Assembly (NCBI GenBank): GCA_039815505.1
Contig: JBCBZE010000014.1
Location: 1 to 24,137 of the forward strand
Length of the DNA stretch: 24,137 nucleotides
From: CANLWN01 sp039815505
GTDB lineage: Bacteria; Bacteroidota; Bacteroidia; Flavobacteriales; Flavobacteriaceae
Direction of reading: 5' to 3'
This document shows, piece after piece, positions 13,399 to 21,256 of this stretch. The translations under genes and the position numbers were made by a program. Position 1 is the first letter of the stretch. Each line of letters begins with the position of its first letter. The notes under the pieces are model-generated. The model was given only the letters and a program-made list of their open reading frames with translations, was not told the DNA's origin and did not search any database.

Positions 13399-14460
13399 AT
13401 GGCCGACCTTGAACTAAGAATAGAAGCTTTTGTTAAACTTGGAAATTTCTTCCGGGAATTTTACGAATACAACAAAAACGGGAACGAACAACAAGATCAT
13501 AATGCAAAATGGTTTTTGGAATTTAATGAGAAAATTACCATGGCCAAACATCAAAACGGTTGGTTCACCAAGGAAAATATTCTCTTTGCCATGGCCCATT
13601 GGGGCAATGTATTAACGGTAGACAAGCTAGAGGGTTGGCTGGCAAACTACCCCTTGGAAAACATAGGAAGTAAAAAAATTGCGCTTATTATGGCCGGCAA
13701 TATTCCCATGGTAGGTTTCCATGATTTTTTGGCCACGCTTATTACGGGAAATAGGGCTTTCATCAAATTATCCTCTAACGATACTATTTTGTTACCGCTA
13801 ATCGCGGCACACCTTATTGAACTGGAGCCTTCTTTTACCGATAAAATAATTTTTTCCGATGGAAAGTTGCAGGAATTCGATGCCGTTATTGCAACGGGCA
13901 GTAATAATACCGCTCGTTATTTTGAACATTACTTTGGTAAAAAACCACATATTATCCGTAAGAATAGGAATTCTGTTGCCGTCCTTACCGGGGGAGAGAC
14001 CACGGAACAACTATCTGCATTGGGGGAAGATATTTTTAGATACTATGGATTGGGATGCAGAAGCGTATCAAAACTTTTTGTGCCCAAAGGGTATGATTTT
14101 GATGACTTTTTCAAGGCCATATATGCTTATGCCTCCCTTATAGAACAACAGAAGTATGCCAATAATTATGATTATAATAAGGCGGTATACTTAATGAGCG
14201 AATTCGACATACTTGAAAATGGTTTTCTAATGCTCAAGGAAGACACGAGCTATGCCTCCCCCATCGCCACCTTATTCTATGAACATTACGATAGTTTGGA
14301 AGATTTGCATGGAATATTAAAAGAAAACGAGGAAAAACTACAATGTATCGTTTCGGAAAATATCATCCCCAATACGGTTCCATTTGGTAAAACACAAAGG
14401 CCAGGTCTTACAGAATATGCCGATGGCGTCGACACTGTTGAATTCCTGTTAAAAACATAA
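13399..14460 (+). CDS. LuxC-like acyl-CoA reductase
   Basis: The 353-residue protein belongs to the LuxC/acyl-CoA reductase branch of the aldehyde dehydrogenase superfamily. Key parts are AGNIPMVGFHDFLATLITG (about 99-117), the nucleotide-binding stretch ATGSNNTARYFEHYFG (165-180) and the catalytic Cys C220 in GLGCRSVSKLFVPKG. Known members reduce acyl-CoA or acylated enzyme to an aldehyde with NADPH. The bioluminescence partners LuxD, LuxE and LuxAB are absent here, so luminescence is not implied and the physiological acyl donor is unknown. It is divergent from the ferredoxin and lies 75 nt before serC in the same direction. As I recall, the set ferredoxin, acyl-CoA reductase, serC, serA recurs in Flavobacteriaceae, which hints at a metabolic link. 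Confidence 0.85.
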   Translation: MADLELRIEAFVKLGNFFREFYEYNKNGNEQQDHNAKWFLEFNEKITMAKHQNGWFTKENILFAMAHWGNVLTVDKLEGWLANYPLENIGSKKIALIMAGNIPMVGFHDFLATLITGNRAFIKLSSNDTILLPLIAAHLIELEPSFTDKIIFSDGKLQEFDAVIATGSNNTARYFEHYFGKKPHIIRKNRNSVAVLTGGETTEQLSALGEDIFRYYGLGCRSVSKLFVPKGYDFDDFFKAIYAYASLIEQQKYANNYDYNKAVYLMSEFDILENGFLMLKEDTSYASPIATLFYEHYDSLEDLHGILKENEEKLQCIVSENIIPNTVPFGKTQRPGLTEYADGVDTVEFLLKT

Positions 14461-14535
14461 TGGAATATTTTAATTTCCAATGGTCATCTTTCATTGTTTT
14501 TTATGACCTTTAACCTCTTAATTAACAATTCAAAA

Positions 14536-15600
14536 ATGAAAAAACACAATTTTAGTGCAGGCCCCTGTATCTTGCCCCAGGAAGTAATGCAGAAAGCTGC
14601 CGAAGCGGTCATTGATTTCAACAATTCCGGCTTATCACTGATTGAAATCTCCCATAGAAGCAAGGATTTTGTAACCGTTATGGAAAATGCGCGTAGTTTG
14701 GCCTTGGAGTTGTTGGGATTGGATGGAAAGGGCTATCAGGCCTTATTTCTTCAAGGAGGTGCAAGTACCGAATTCCTTATGGTCGCCTATAATTTGTTGG
14801 AAAAAAAGGCCGGTTATATCAATACCGGTGCATGGAGCGACAAAGCCATTAAAGAGGCCAAGCTTTTTGGCGAAGTAGTGGAAATAGCCTCCTCTAAAGA
14901 CAAAAACTTCAATTATATCCCCAAAGGGTATGTGGTCCCCGATGGGTTGGATTATCTACATATGACCTCCAATAACACCATTTTTGGTACGCAGGTGAAA
15001 GAGTTTCCCAAAACAAATACTCCGTTGATCTGTGATATGAGTTCCGATATTTTCTCTCGACAAATGGATTTTTCACAGTTTGACCTGATTTATGCCGGAG
15101 CGCAAAAGAATATGGGTCCTGCGGGAACTACACTCGTTGTTGTGAAAGAAGATATTTTGGGCAAGGTGTCCCGTAAGATTCCTTCCATGCTGGATTATCA
15201 AGTGCATATTGCCAAGGATAGCATGTTCAATACGCCTTCCGTGTTTGCCGTATATGTTTCGTTGTTAACCTTACAATGGTTAAAGGATTTAGGCGGTATT
15301 TCGGCCATTGAGGAAATCAATGATAAAAAAGCACAATTGCTATATTCGGAAATTGAATTGAACCCTATGTTTTCCGGTTTTGCCACCAAAGCAGATCGCT
15401 CTCACATGAATGCCACCTTTAATCTGATCGATGATCAATTAAAGGATACTTTTGACGCCATGTGGAAAGAAGCAGGTATAAACGGTCTTAATGGACACCG
15501 TTCCGTGGGGGGTTACCGAGCTTCCATGTACAACGCGCTGTCTTTGGAAAGTGTAGGTACCCTAGTGGATGTAATGAGTGAGCTGGAGCGTAAAGGATAG
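14536..15600 (+). CDS. serC: Phosphoserine aminotransferase
   Basis: The 354-residue PLP enzyme converts 3-phosphohydroxypyruvate plus glutamate to phosphoserine, the second step of serine synthesis, and often also serves pyridoxal phosphate synthesis. It begins MKKHNFSAGPCILP, the canonical SerC N-terminus with the substrate-binding NFSAGP; the in-frame ATG at 14494 adds 14 residues absent from the family. The PLP-binding Lys lies in YAGAQKNMGPAG (about residue 190), and GGASTEF and the C-terminal GHRSVGGYRASMYNA are also typical. It is followed 89 nt later by serA. Confidence 0.96.
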   Translation: MKKHNFSAGPCILPQEVMQKAAEAVIDFNNSGLSLIEISHRSKDFVTVMENARSLALELLGLDGKGYQALFLQGGASTEFLMVAYNLLEKKAGYINTGAWSDKAIKEAKLFGEVVEIASSKDKNFNYIPKGYVVPDGLDYLHMTSNNTIFGTQVKEFPKTNTPLICDMSSDIFSRQMDFSQFDLIYAGAQKNMGPAGTTLVVVKEDILGKVSRKIPSMLDYQVHIAKDSMFNTPSVFAVYVSLLTLQWLKDLGGISAIEEINDKKAQLLYSEIELNPMFSGFATKADRSHMNATFNLIDDQLKDTFDAMWKEAGINGLNGHRSVGGYRASMYNALSLESVGTLVDVMSELERKG

Positions 15601-15689
15601 TTTTATTTTAGGTCTTAAGTTGTAAATGCCAATTGTTAAAACTAGTCAGATGAATTCCAAAATTTAAAACTTAAAATTCAAAACTACAG

Positions 15690-16640
15690 ATGAAAATACT
15701 AGCGAACGACGGTATATCGCAAAGTGGAATAGATGCGCTGGAAAAAGGAGGGTTTGAGGTCATAACGACCAAGGTCGCCCAAGAACAGTTGGTTAATTAT
15801 ATAAACGAGAATGGTGTTATAGGACTATTGGTCCGTAGTGCAACACAGGTCCGAAAAGACCTGATCGATAATTGTGCCGGTCTAAAACTAATAGGACGTG
15901 GCGGAGTAGGTATGGATAATATTGATGTAGCTTATGCTCGGGAAAAAGGATTGCATGTCATCAATACGCCCGCTGCCTCATCCGGGTCGGTCGCGGAGCT
16001 GGTGTTCGCCCATCTTTTCGGAGGGGTCCGTTTTCTGTATGATGCCAATAGAAATATGCCTTTGGAAGGCGATAGTAACTTTAAAAAATTGAAAAAGACC
16101 TATGCCGGCGGGGTAGAATTACGGGGAAAAACCCTGGGGATAATCGGGTTTGGGCGAATTGGTCAGGCTACGGCAAAAATAGCGTTGGGCGTGGGTATGA
16201 ACATTGTCTATTTTGACCCTTTTTTAGAGGAAGCCAACATTAAGGTCTCTTTTTTTGATGGACAATCCGTATCTTTTTCCTTTAAAAGTAAATCCAAAGA
16301 AGAAGTGTTGGCATCTTCCGATTTTATTACGCTTCATGTTCCTGCACAGAAGGAGTATGTTATCGGTAAAAAGGAATTCGATATCATGAAATCGGGCGTA
16401 GGCATCGTAAATGCGGCCAGGGGCGGGGTAATCGATGAGGTTGCCCTTGTGGGTGCCTTGGAAAACAAAAAAGTATCTTTTGCCGGTCTGGATGTTTTTG
16501 AATCCGAACCTAAACCCGAAATTAAAATCCTTATGCATCCGGACATTTCCTTAACACCACATATTGGTGCGGCTACGGCAGAAGCCCAGGACCGGATTGG
16601 GGAAGAATTGGCGGCACAGATCATCACCTTATTAAAATAA
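15690..16640 (+). CDS. serA: D-3-phosphoglycerate dehydrogenase, short form
   Basis: The 316-residue D-2-hydroxyacid dehydrogenase oxidises 3-phosphoglycerate with NAD as the first step of serine synthesis; the position next to serC supports this substrate. Visible parts are GRGGVGMDNID (69-79), the Rossmann motif GFGRIGQ (153-159), and the catalytic trio R244 (NAARGG), E273 (FESEP) and H291 (TPHIGAAT). It lacks the C-terminal ACT (regulatory serine-binding) domain of E. coli SerA, so feedback inhibition by serine at that site is not expected. The other reading is a general 2-hydroxyacid dehydrogenase. A strong terminator follows 18 nt after the stop. Confidence 0.93.
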   Translation: MKILANDGISQSGIDALEKGGFEVITTKVAQEQLVNYINENGVIGLLVRSATQVRKDLIDNCAGLKLIGRGGVGMDNIDVAYAREKGLHVINTPAASSGSVAELVFAHLFGGVRFLYDANRNMPLEGDSNFKKLKKTYAGGVELRGKTLGIIGFGRIGQATAKIALGVGMNIVYFDPFLEEANIKVSFFDGQSVSFSFKSKSKEEVLASSDFITLHVPAQKEYVIGKKEFDIMKSGVGIVNAARGGVIDEVALVGALENKKVSFAGLDVFESEPKPEIKILMHPDISLTPHIGAATAEAQDRIGEELAAQIITLLK

Positions 16641-16658
16641 CGGGTATTTATACAATTT

Positions 16659-16684
16659 AAAGCCCATTTTAATAGGCTTTTTTG
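16659..16684 (+). terminator. Rho-independent terminator of the serC-serA unit
   Basis: AAAGCC (16659-16664) pairs with GGCTTT (16675-16680) across a 10-nt loop and runs into further T residues. It lies 18 nt after the serA stop. Confidence 0.75.
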
Positions 16685-16716
16685 TACATTGAACCCAACT
16701 TTAAATTAACTATAAA

Positions 16717-17355
16717 ATGTCTGGAATATTAGATTTACTAAACAGCCCTATGGGCAAACAACTTATAAGCGGCGTTTCGCAGCAAGCAGGACAACCTGCG
16801 GACAAAACAAGTAGCGTGCTTACTATGGCGCTTCCCGTATTAATGGGAGCCATGAAAAGAAATGCCTCTACCCCGGAGGGTGCCCAAGGGCTAATGAACG
16901 CACTTTCCAGCAAGCACGATGGGGGTATTTTGGACAATCTTGGTGGATTGTTCGGTGGTGGCGTGGATGAATCCGTCATGAGTGATGGTGCCGGTATATT
17001 AGGTCATGTTCTAGGTGGCAGACAACCACAGGTGGAAAATGCATTAAGTCAAAAATCGGGTATTGATGCAAGTTCTGTAGCTACCATATTAAAAGTGGCC
17101 GCACCCATCTTAATGGGCTTTTTGGGACAACAGACCAAACAACAGAATGTTAGTGATTCCAGCGGTCTGGGAGATATGCTCGGTGGTTTATTGGGTGGAG
17201 GAAGTGCCGGTGCCCAACAGCAATCCTTGATCGAGTCCTTCCTGGATTCCGATGGTGATGGAAGTATTTTGGACGATGTCGCCGGGATGGTCTTGGGTGG
17301 TAATCAAAAGAAAAGTGGCTTAGGCGGACTTTTAGGAGGTCTGTTCGGAAAATAA
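16717..17355 (+). CDS. DUF937 family protein
   Basis: The 212-residue protein is glycine-, leucine- and serine-rich and matches the DUF937/YidB-like pattern. The first half contains VLTMALPVLMGAMKRNAS and GILDNLGGLFGG; a second related repeat is VATILKVAAPILMGFLGQQ with LGDMLGGLLGGG. It has no signal peptide. An acidic DSDGDGS loop at 177-183 resembles the start of a Ca-binding loop, but the canonical Glu at position 12 is missing. The C-terminus ends in GLGGLLGGLFGK. Function is unknown. It lies after the serA terminator and is followed by its own, so it is transcribed alone. Confidence 0.85.
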   Translation: MSGILDLLNSPMGKQLISGVSQQAGQPADKTSSVLTMALPVLMGAMKRNASTPEGAQGLMNALSSKHDGGILDNLGGLFGGGVDESVMSDGAGILGHVLGGRQPQVENALSQKSGIDASSVATILKVAAPILMGFLGQQTKQQNVSDSSGLGDMLGGLLGGGSAGAQQQSLIESFLDSDGDGSILDDVAGMVLGGNQKKSGLGGLLGGLFGK

Positions 17356-17382
17356 ATAAACGCATTAACTTTATTTAACAAG

Positions 17383-17410
17383 ACCATTTGCTTTCGCAGA
17401 TGGTTTTTTT
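17383..17410 (+). terminator. Rho-independent terminator of the DUF937 gene
   Basis: ACCATTTGC (17383-17391) pairs with GCAGATGGT (17396-17404) with one G-T pair, a 4-nt TTTC loop and seven T after the stem. Confidence 0.85.
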
Positions 17411-17448
17411 GTATCTTATAATACAATTTTAAAAACAATGGAACGTCT

Positions 17449-17465
17449 TTGGCACGTTTTCTGAT
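17449..17465 (+). promoter_or_regulatory. Sigma-54-like -24/-12 element
   Basis: TTGGCACGTTTTCTGAT matches the sigma-54 consensus TTGGCACG-N4-TTGCW fully at the -24 half. The -12 half is CTGAT, keeping the key G with correct spacing but lacking the following C. The ATG of the downstream lipoprotein lies 42 nt further on. Direct sequence match; whether RpoN uses it is inference. Confidence 0.45.
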
Positions 17466-17506
17466 GCTCCATGTAAAAAATTGTGCAATTACCAAACACC
17501 ATCAAA

Positions 17507-17965
17507 ATGAAAAAGAAAATAGTCCCCTTAGGCGGCCTCATACTGCTCATCGCCATTGGTATGGCCAGCTGTTCCAGTTCCAAACAAACTGTTGAAATCA
17601 GTGATGCGGAAAAGAGTTATTTTGATATTACCGAAAATGATACCATTGAAATTGCCAGTGATGAAACGGAATATGAAATTACCATTATAGAACCCGGCTT
17701 CAATACATGGTTAAAGAGTATTGCGAGACCTGAGGGCTATTATTCCCAATCGTTTTTAGAGACGAGAAATCAAATTTTGGTAACCAATTGGAACCTTAGG
17801 GTTATGGAACCCCAACGGTTTAGCCCTATTCTCTATCAACTTCCCATAGATTACAGTCCCCATATTGATTACGGGTACGAGGTAAACTATAAGCTATATA
17901 ATTACTTTGTTTTTTTTCAACGAAAATATAGACAGCGTCTAGGTCCTTTTCTCCCTCGAATATAA
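17507..17965 (+). CDS. DUF6146-like lipoprotein
   Basis: From the ATG at 17507 the protein has 152 residues; the upstream in-frame ATG at 17483 would only add eight residues before a normal signal peptide (MKKKIVPLGGLILLIAIGM). The lipobox is MASC, with CSSSKQTVE after it. The mature domain (EYEITIIEPGFNTWLKSIAR, then Y-, N- and W-rich LVTNWNLRVMEPQRFSPILY) and a C-terminal tyrosine-rich segment ending near RQRLGPFLPRI match what I recall of the DUF6146 family from Flavobacteriaceae. Function is unknown. Regulation may be by the -24/-12-like element at 17449-17465. Confidence 0.8.
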   Translation: MKKKIVPLGGLILLIAIGMASCSSSKQTVEISDAEKSYFDITENDTIEIASDETEYEITIIEPGFNTWLKSIARPEGYYSQSFLETRNQILVTNWNLRVMEPQRFSPILYQLPIDYSPHIDYGYEVNYKLYNYFVFFQRKYRQRLGPFLPRI

Positions 17966-17969
17966 AAAG

Positions 17970-17977
17970 TATCTTTG
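17970..17977 (+). promoter_or_regulatory. -7 box (TATCTTTG) before the DUF6787 gene
   Basis: TATCTTTG is a perfect match to TAnnTTTG, 20 nt before the ATG at 17998 and 4 nt after the DUF6146-like gene stops. It implies that the second gene has its own promoter. Confidence 0.55.
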
Positions 17978-17997
17978 CGGCCTTAGAAGCGATATAG

Positions 17998-18321
17998 ATG
18001 CAAAAACTGAAGGAACGCTGGGGGATTCAATCCAATTTTCAAATCATTGTTATTTGTGTGGTCTTTGCGATTACCGGTTCTTCGTCGGTATATGTGGCAA
18101 AGCCTTTTCTCTCATGGATAGGTCTTAGCAGAGATGCCTTTCCCGAAGGTTTTTGGTGGGGAGGCTTGGTCTATTTACTGCTTAGATTATTGTTGATTTT
18201 CCCTTTTTATCAAATTTTATTGGTCATTTTTGGTTGGTTGTTCGGTCAATTTAAGTTCTTTTGGAATTTTGAAAAAAAGATGCTCAGACGCATGGGGCTC
18301 GGTTTTCTCATTCCTTCGTAA
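17998..18321 (+). CDS. DUF6787-like small membrane protein
   Basis: The 107-residue protein has two or three membrane helices: IIVICVVFAITGSSSVYVAK near the start and a long hydrophobic segment around GGLVYLLLRLLLIFPFYQIL. Conserved-looking features include the N-terminal MQKLKERWGI and a basic C-terminus, FEKKMLRRMGLGF. I recall this pattern as the Bacteroidota family DUF6787, commonly next to DUF6146. No enzyme motif is visible. It starts 32 nt after the lipoprotein stop. Confidence 0.75.
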   Translation: MQKLKERWGIQSNFQIIVICVVFAITGSSSVYVAKPFLSWIGLSRDAFPEGFWWGGLVYLLLRLLLIFPFYQILLVIFGWLFGQFKFFWNFEKKMLRRMGLGFLIPS

Positions 18322-18360
18322 TTATGATAATATTAACAAAAATTATCAAATCTAAAACAG

Positions 18361-18368
18361 TAAATTTG
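18361..18368 (+). promoter_or_regulatory. -7 box (TAAATTTG) of the secreted peptide gene
   Basis: TAAATTTG is a perfect match to TAnnTTTG just 5 nt before the ATG at 18374. Transcripts would begin at or close to that ATG, so the start may be leaderless or the true start may be the ATG at 18383. Confidence 0.55.
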
Positions 18369-18373
18369 CAGTT

Positions 18374-18676
18374 ATGGGTAAAATGAGGCAGTTCTGTACG
18401 CTTTTTGTATTTACCGCTTTGATGTTTGTCAAGGTATCTGCCTTTCATGTATACACGCATGATGATGCTGAAGAGGACACGGTAGATAACTGTGCCTTAT
18501 GTGATATGGCCATGGACATACAGCAATCCGTGACGTTTGTGCCAACGCCCATTTACATTTCAACTATTGATACATTTGTTTACCTTTCTGAAAGCCCTTT
18601 AATTCAGCATCAGGTGGCCAACGTCAATGACATTCACTGCCACGGTATTTTATCAAGACCCCCTCCTTCCATGTAG
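18374..18676 (+). CDS. Small secreted His/Cys-rich protein upstream of TonB receptor
   Basis: The 100-residue protein has a signal peptide (MGKMRQFCTLFVFTALMFVKVSA) and a mature region starting FHVYTHDDAEED. This carries HxYxHDD, then CxxC (NCALCDMA), and later HQ and a HCHG motif. His and Cys at such spacing suggest binding of a transition metal, though this is inference. In my memory, similar short proteins with FHVYTH and a CxxC often precede TonB-dependent receptors in flavobacteria. It lies 59 nt before the receptor in the same direction. Given the -7 box at 18361-18368, translation may start at 18383 (MRQFCTL), losing three residues. Confidence 0.7.
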   Translation: MGKMRQFCTLFVFTALMFVKVSAFHVYTHDDAEEDTVDNCALCDMAMDIQQSVTFVPTPIYISTIDTFVYLSESPLIQHQVANVNDIHCHGILSRPPPSM

Positions 18677-18702
18677 TCCACTCCACTACAGACGACTTCC
18701 TT

Positions 18703-18718
18703 ATTTCCAATTGGAAAT
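18703..18718 (+). promoter_or_regulatory. 16-bp palindrome before the TonB receptor start
   Basis: ATTTCCAATTGGAAAT is a perfect palindrome 17 nt before the receptor ATG. It could be an operator or, as RNA, a short hairpin affecting translation initiation. Confidence 0.5.
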
Positions 18719-18735
18719 TTTATTAAAATTTTTGA

Positions 18736-21144
18736 ATGAAAAAATTCATTTTTGTTATGCTCTGCATGAGCACACCTTTTATATTGGTTGCCCAAGACTG
18801 CAATTATTCGTTAAGCGGCACGGTCATAGACTACCATACCAAAAAACCACTGGTAGCGGCGGACGTTACCATTATAGACAGCGGCATAACGATAAAATCC
18901 GATAAAAGCGGGAACTATCTCTTTTCCGGTCTTTGTGGGGGCACCATAGAATTAGAGGTATCGCACCCGGAATGTAATACAGTAATACATACCCTTACCC
19001 TTAAAGCGAATACCCAAAAAGATCTTTTTTTAGAACATCATTTGGAAGAACTACAAGGAGTTACGATTACCGGACAGCAGCAAAAAGAAAAAGGCACCGA
19101 AACAATTTCCCAAGTAACCCTGAACAAGGCGGAAATCAAAGGCAATCCAACCCAGTCATTGGCCGCGGCTATATCCGGGCAACAAGGGGTAACATTTGCA
19201 TCTAGCGGTACTAATGTGCAATTACCGGTTATCCATGGTTTATTTGGGAACCGGATATTGATTTTAAACAATGGTCTAAAGCACGGGTTTCAAAATTGGG
19301 GGGATGAACATGCCCCGGAAATAGATATTACCGCCGCGAATAATATCACTATAATCAAGGGCGCCGCCGGCGTACGTTTTGGCCCCGAAGCACTTGGTGG
19401 AGCCATTCTCGTTGACGCTAACCCACTACGACTTGAAGCGCCGTCCTATGCTACTATTGAGACAGGCTTTCAAACCAATGGACTCGGGGTCAATACCAAC
19501 TTTGAATTAGGAAAGGGTTTTAAAAATTGGAGTTACTTCCTAAACGGAAATTACACAAGAATCGGTGATCGGGAAGCGCCCGACTATAATCTTACCAATA
19601 CGGGCAAGGAGGAAAAATCGATAGGTTTTGGTACCCGCTACACATATAAAAACTGGGATTTTAAAGTTCATTACAGCTTCTTAGATCAAAACTTGGCCCT
19701 ATTAAGATCCTCTATAGTGGAAAGTGGTGATGCCTTCATTAGGGCCATTAACTCTGATGAACCCATCTTTATTGAATCTTTTTCCTATGACATAAACGAA
19801 CCCAATCAGGAGGTACAACACCATTTGGCCAAAGTGGAAGTTAATTGGTGGTACTCCAATGAGGGTAAACTTACCTTCCGTGGAGGCACACAATTGAACA
19901 GAAGGGATGAATTTGACGTAAGAAGAAATTCGGAACTCCCTATCATAGACCTCGATTTGGTGACCAATGATTATCAATTGGAATGGAAACACCCCAATTG
20001 GCAGGGATTGGATGGCCTAATAGGTATCCAATATTTTAGTCAGGATAACGACAATAATCCCGGTACCCAAACCACTCCTTTTATTCCAAATTACAATTCC
20101 GACCGATTTAGTGCCTTTATAACCGAAAGTATGCGGTTCAATAAAAACACGTTGGAAGCCGGGGTACGGTTAGATCATGAGTCCAACGATGTAAGAGGGA
20201 GGGAAACCAATCAGGATATTTTTAGGGACGAATTTAGTTTTACCAATTTTACCGCAACCATAGGGTTTACCAGGGCGTTTTCTGAAAACACTACATTTAG
20301 GACCAATTTGGGTACGGCTTGGCGCACACCGAACATGGCGGAGCTGTTCAGTTTTGGGCAAAACAGCTTCAAGACCACCTTTGGTCTTTTACGCTTTACG
20401 GATAGTGATGGTACGCCTAGTACGGATGATGTAATACCATTTGACGATAGCTCGGTGGAGCCCGAAAGAGGGTACAAGTTCATTAATGAACTGCAGACCT
20501 CCAAGAATGGTAACTTTCATAACCTAACGTTGTATTCCCACTATATTGAAGATTATATTTTTGATAGGCCCATAGGTGTGTTTGGAACCATAAGAGGTCC
20601 TATGCCGGCCTTTATCTTTGACCAAGCGGATGCGCTTTTTTTAGGTGTGGATTACAGCTGGAAAAAAGAATGGACAGAACAAGTTTCGGGCATTTTTGGT
20701 TTAAGTTATCTGTGGTCAAGAAACATCGGTGAAAATGAACCCCTGATCAACCAACCCCCTATTTCAACAAGTTTTGAATTCCAATGGAACCACGGTAAAT
20801 TTTGGAAATTCGACACCTCAAAATTAATGATTAGGCCCAGCTATACCTTTAGACAATTCCAAGCGCCCAGGACCATTTCCCCGGAAAGTTTGGTCAATGG
20901 TTCCTCCGTAATTAGTTCGGATTCCGAGATCTTTGATTTTTTGGATGCCCCTGATGGGTATTTTCTGATCGATCTGGCCTGGAATTTTAGTTTTAAAAAT
21001 TTTGGTGCAAGCATTTCTGTACATAATCTTTTAAACAACAGTTATCGCAATTACCTTAACGAGTTACGATATTTTGCCGACGAACCCGGTAGAAATATCC
21101 TTTTTACATTGAACTATTCCTTTAAAACAAAAAATAATGACTAA
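18736..21144 (+). CDS. TonB-dependent outer-membrane receptor, probably metal uptake
   Basis: The 802-residue protein has a signal peptide (MKKFIFVMLCMSTPFILVA, cleaved before QDC), then a carboxypeptidase-regulatory-like domain (about 24-100) typical of Bacteroidota receptors. The plug (about 107-230) has GTETISQVTLNKAEI, FGNRILILNNGLKH (170-183), NWGDEHAPEID (187-197) and RFGPEALGGAILVD (214-227). A 22-strand-like beta-barrel follows to the C-terminal NLLNNSYRNYLNELRYFADE and final LFTLNYSFKTKNND. It should import a ligand with energy from TonB-ExbBD. The WGDEHAPEID plug element and the neighbours resemble ZnuD-like zinc or copper receptors more than siderophore or SusC receptors, and there is no SusD next to it; the ligand is not proven. 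Confidence 0.93.
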   Translation: MKKFIFVMLCMSTPFILVAQDCNYSLSGTVIDYHTKKPLVAADVTIIDSGITIKSDKSGNYLFSGLCGGTIELEVSHPECNTVIHTLTLKANTQKDLFLEHHLEELQGVTITGQQQKEKGTETISQVTLNKAEIKGNPTQSLAAAISGQQGVTFASSGTNVQLPVIHGLFGNRILILNNGLKHGFQNWGDEHAPEIDITAANNITIIKGAAGVRFGPEALGGAILVDANPLRLEAPSYATIETGFQTNGLGVNTNFELGKGFKNWSYFLNGNYTRIGDREAPDYNLTNTGKEEKSIGFGTRYTYKNWDFKVHYSFLDQNLALLRSSIVESGDAFIRAINSDEPIFIESFSYDINEPNQEVQHHLAKVEVNWWYSNEGKLTFRGGTQLNRRDEFDVRRNSELPIIDLDLVTNDYQLEWKHPNWQGLDGLIGIQYFSQDNDNNPGTQTTPFIPNYNSDRFSAFITESMRFNKNTLEAGVRLDHESNDVRGRETNQDIFRDEFSFTNFTATIGFTRAFSENTTFRTNLGTAWRTPNMAELFSFGQNSFKTTFGLLRFTDSDGTPSTDDVIPFDDSSVEPERGYKFINELQTSKNGNFHNLTLYSHYIEDYIFDRPIGVFGTIRGPMPAFIFDQADALFLGVDYSWKKEWTEQVSGIFGLSYLWSRNIGENEPLINQPPISTSFEFQWNHGKFWKFDTSKLMIRPSYTFRQFQAPRTISPESLVNGSSVISSDSEIFDFLDAPDGYFLIDLAWNFSFKNFGASISVHNLLNNSYRNYLNELRYFADEPGRNILFTLNYSFKTKNND

Positions 21145-21256
21145 GCAACAGACCATTAAAGCCAGGTCTATCATAACAAGACCGCCCTGATGCCATAAAA
21201 ACGTAATTACATCGCTCTAAATATTTAAAAACAATTGTTAATTAAAAAAAGTAAAA

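Noticed and set aside
13399..14460. LuxC-like reductase as evidence of bioluminescence
   Set aside because: No luxAB, luxD or luxE is present, and this reductase type occurs widely in non-luminous Bacteroidota.
14461..14479. Hairpin TGGAA / TTCCA after the acyl-CoA reductase stop
   Set aside because: The stem has only five pairs and no direct T run, so read-through into serC looks more likely than termination.
17249..17290. DSDGDGS in the DUF937 protein as a functional EF-hand
   Set aside because: The loop lacks the canonical acidic residue at position 12, and no second EF-hand is present; calcium binding is possible but unsupported.
21165..21183. Inverted repeat GGTCT / AGACC between TonB receptor and lipoprotein
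   Set aside because: It has a 5-bp stem with a 9-nt loop and no T run; too weak for a terminator.
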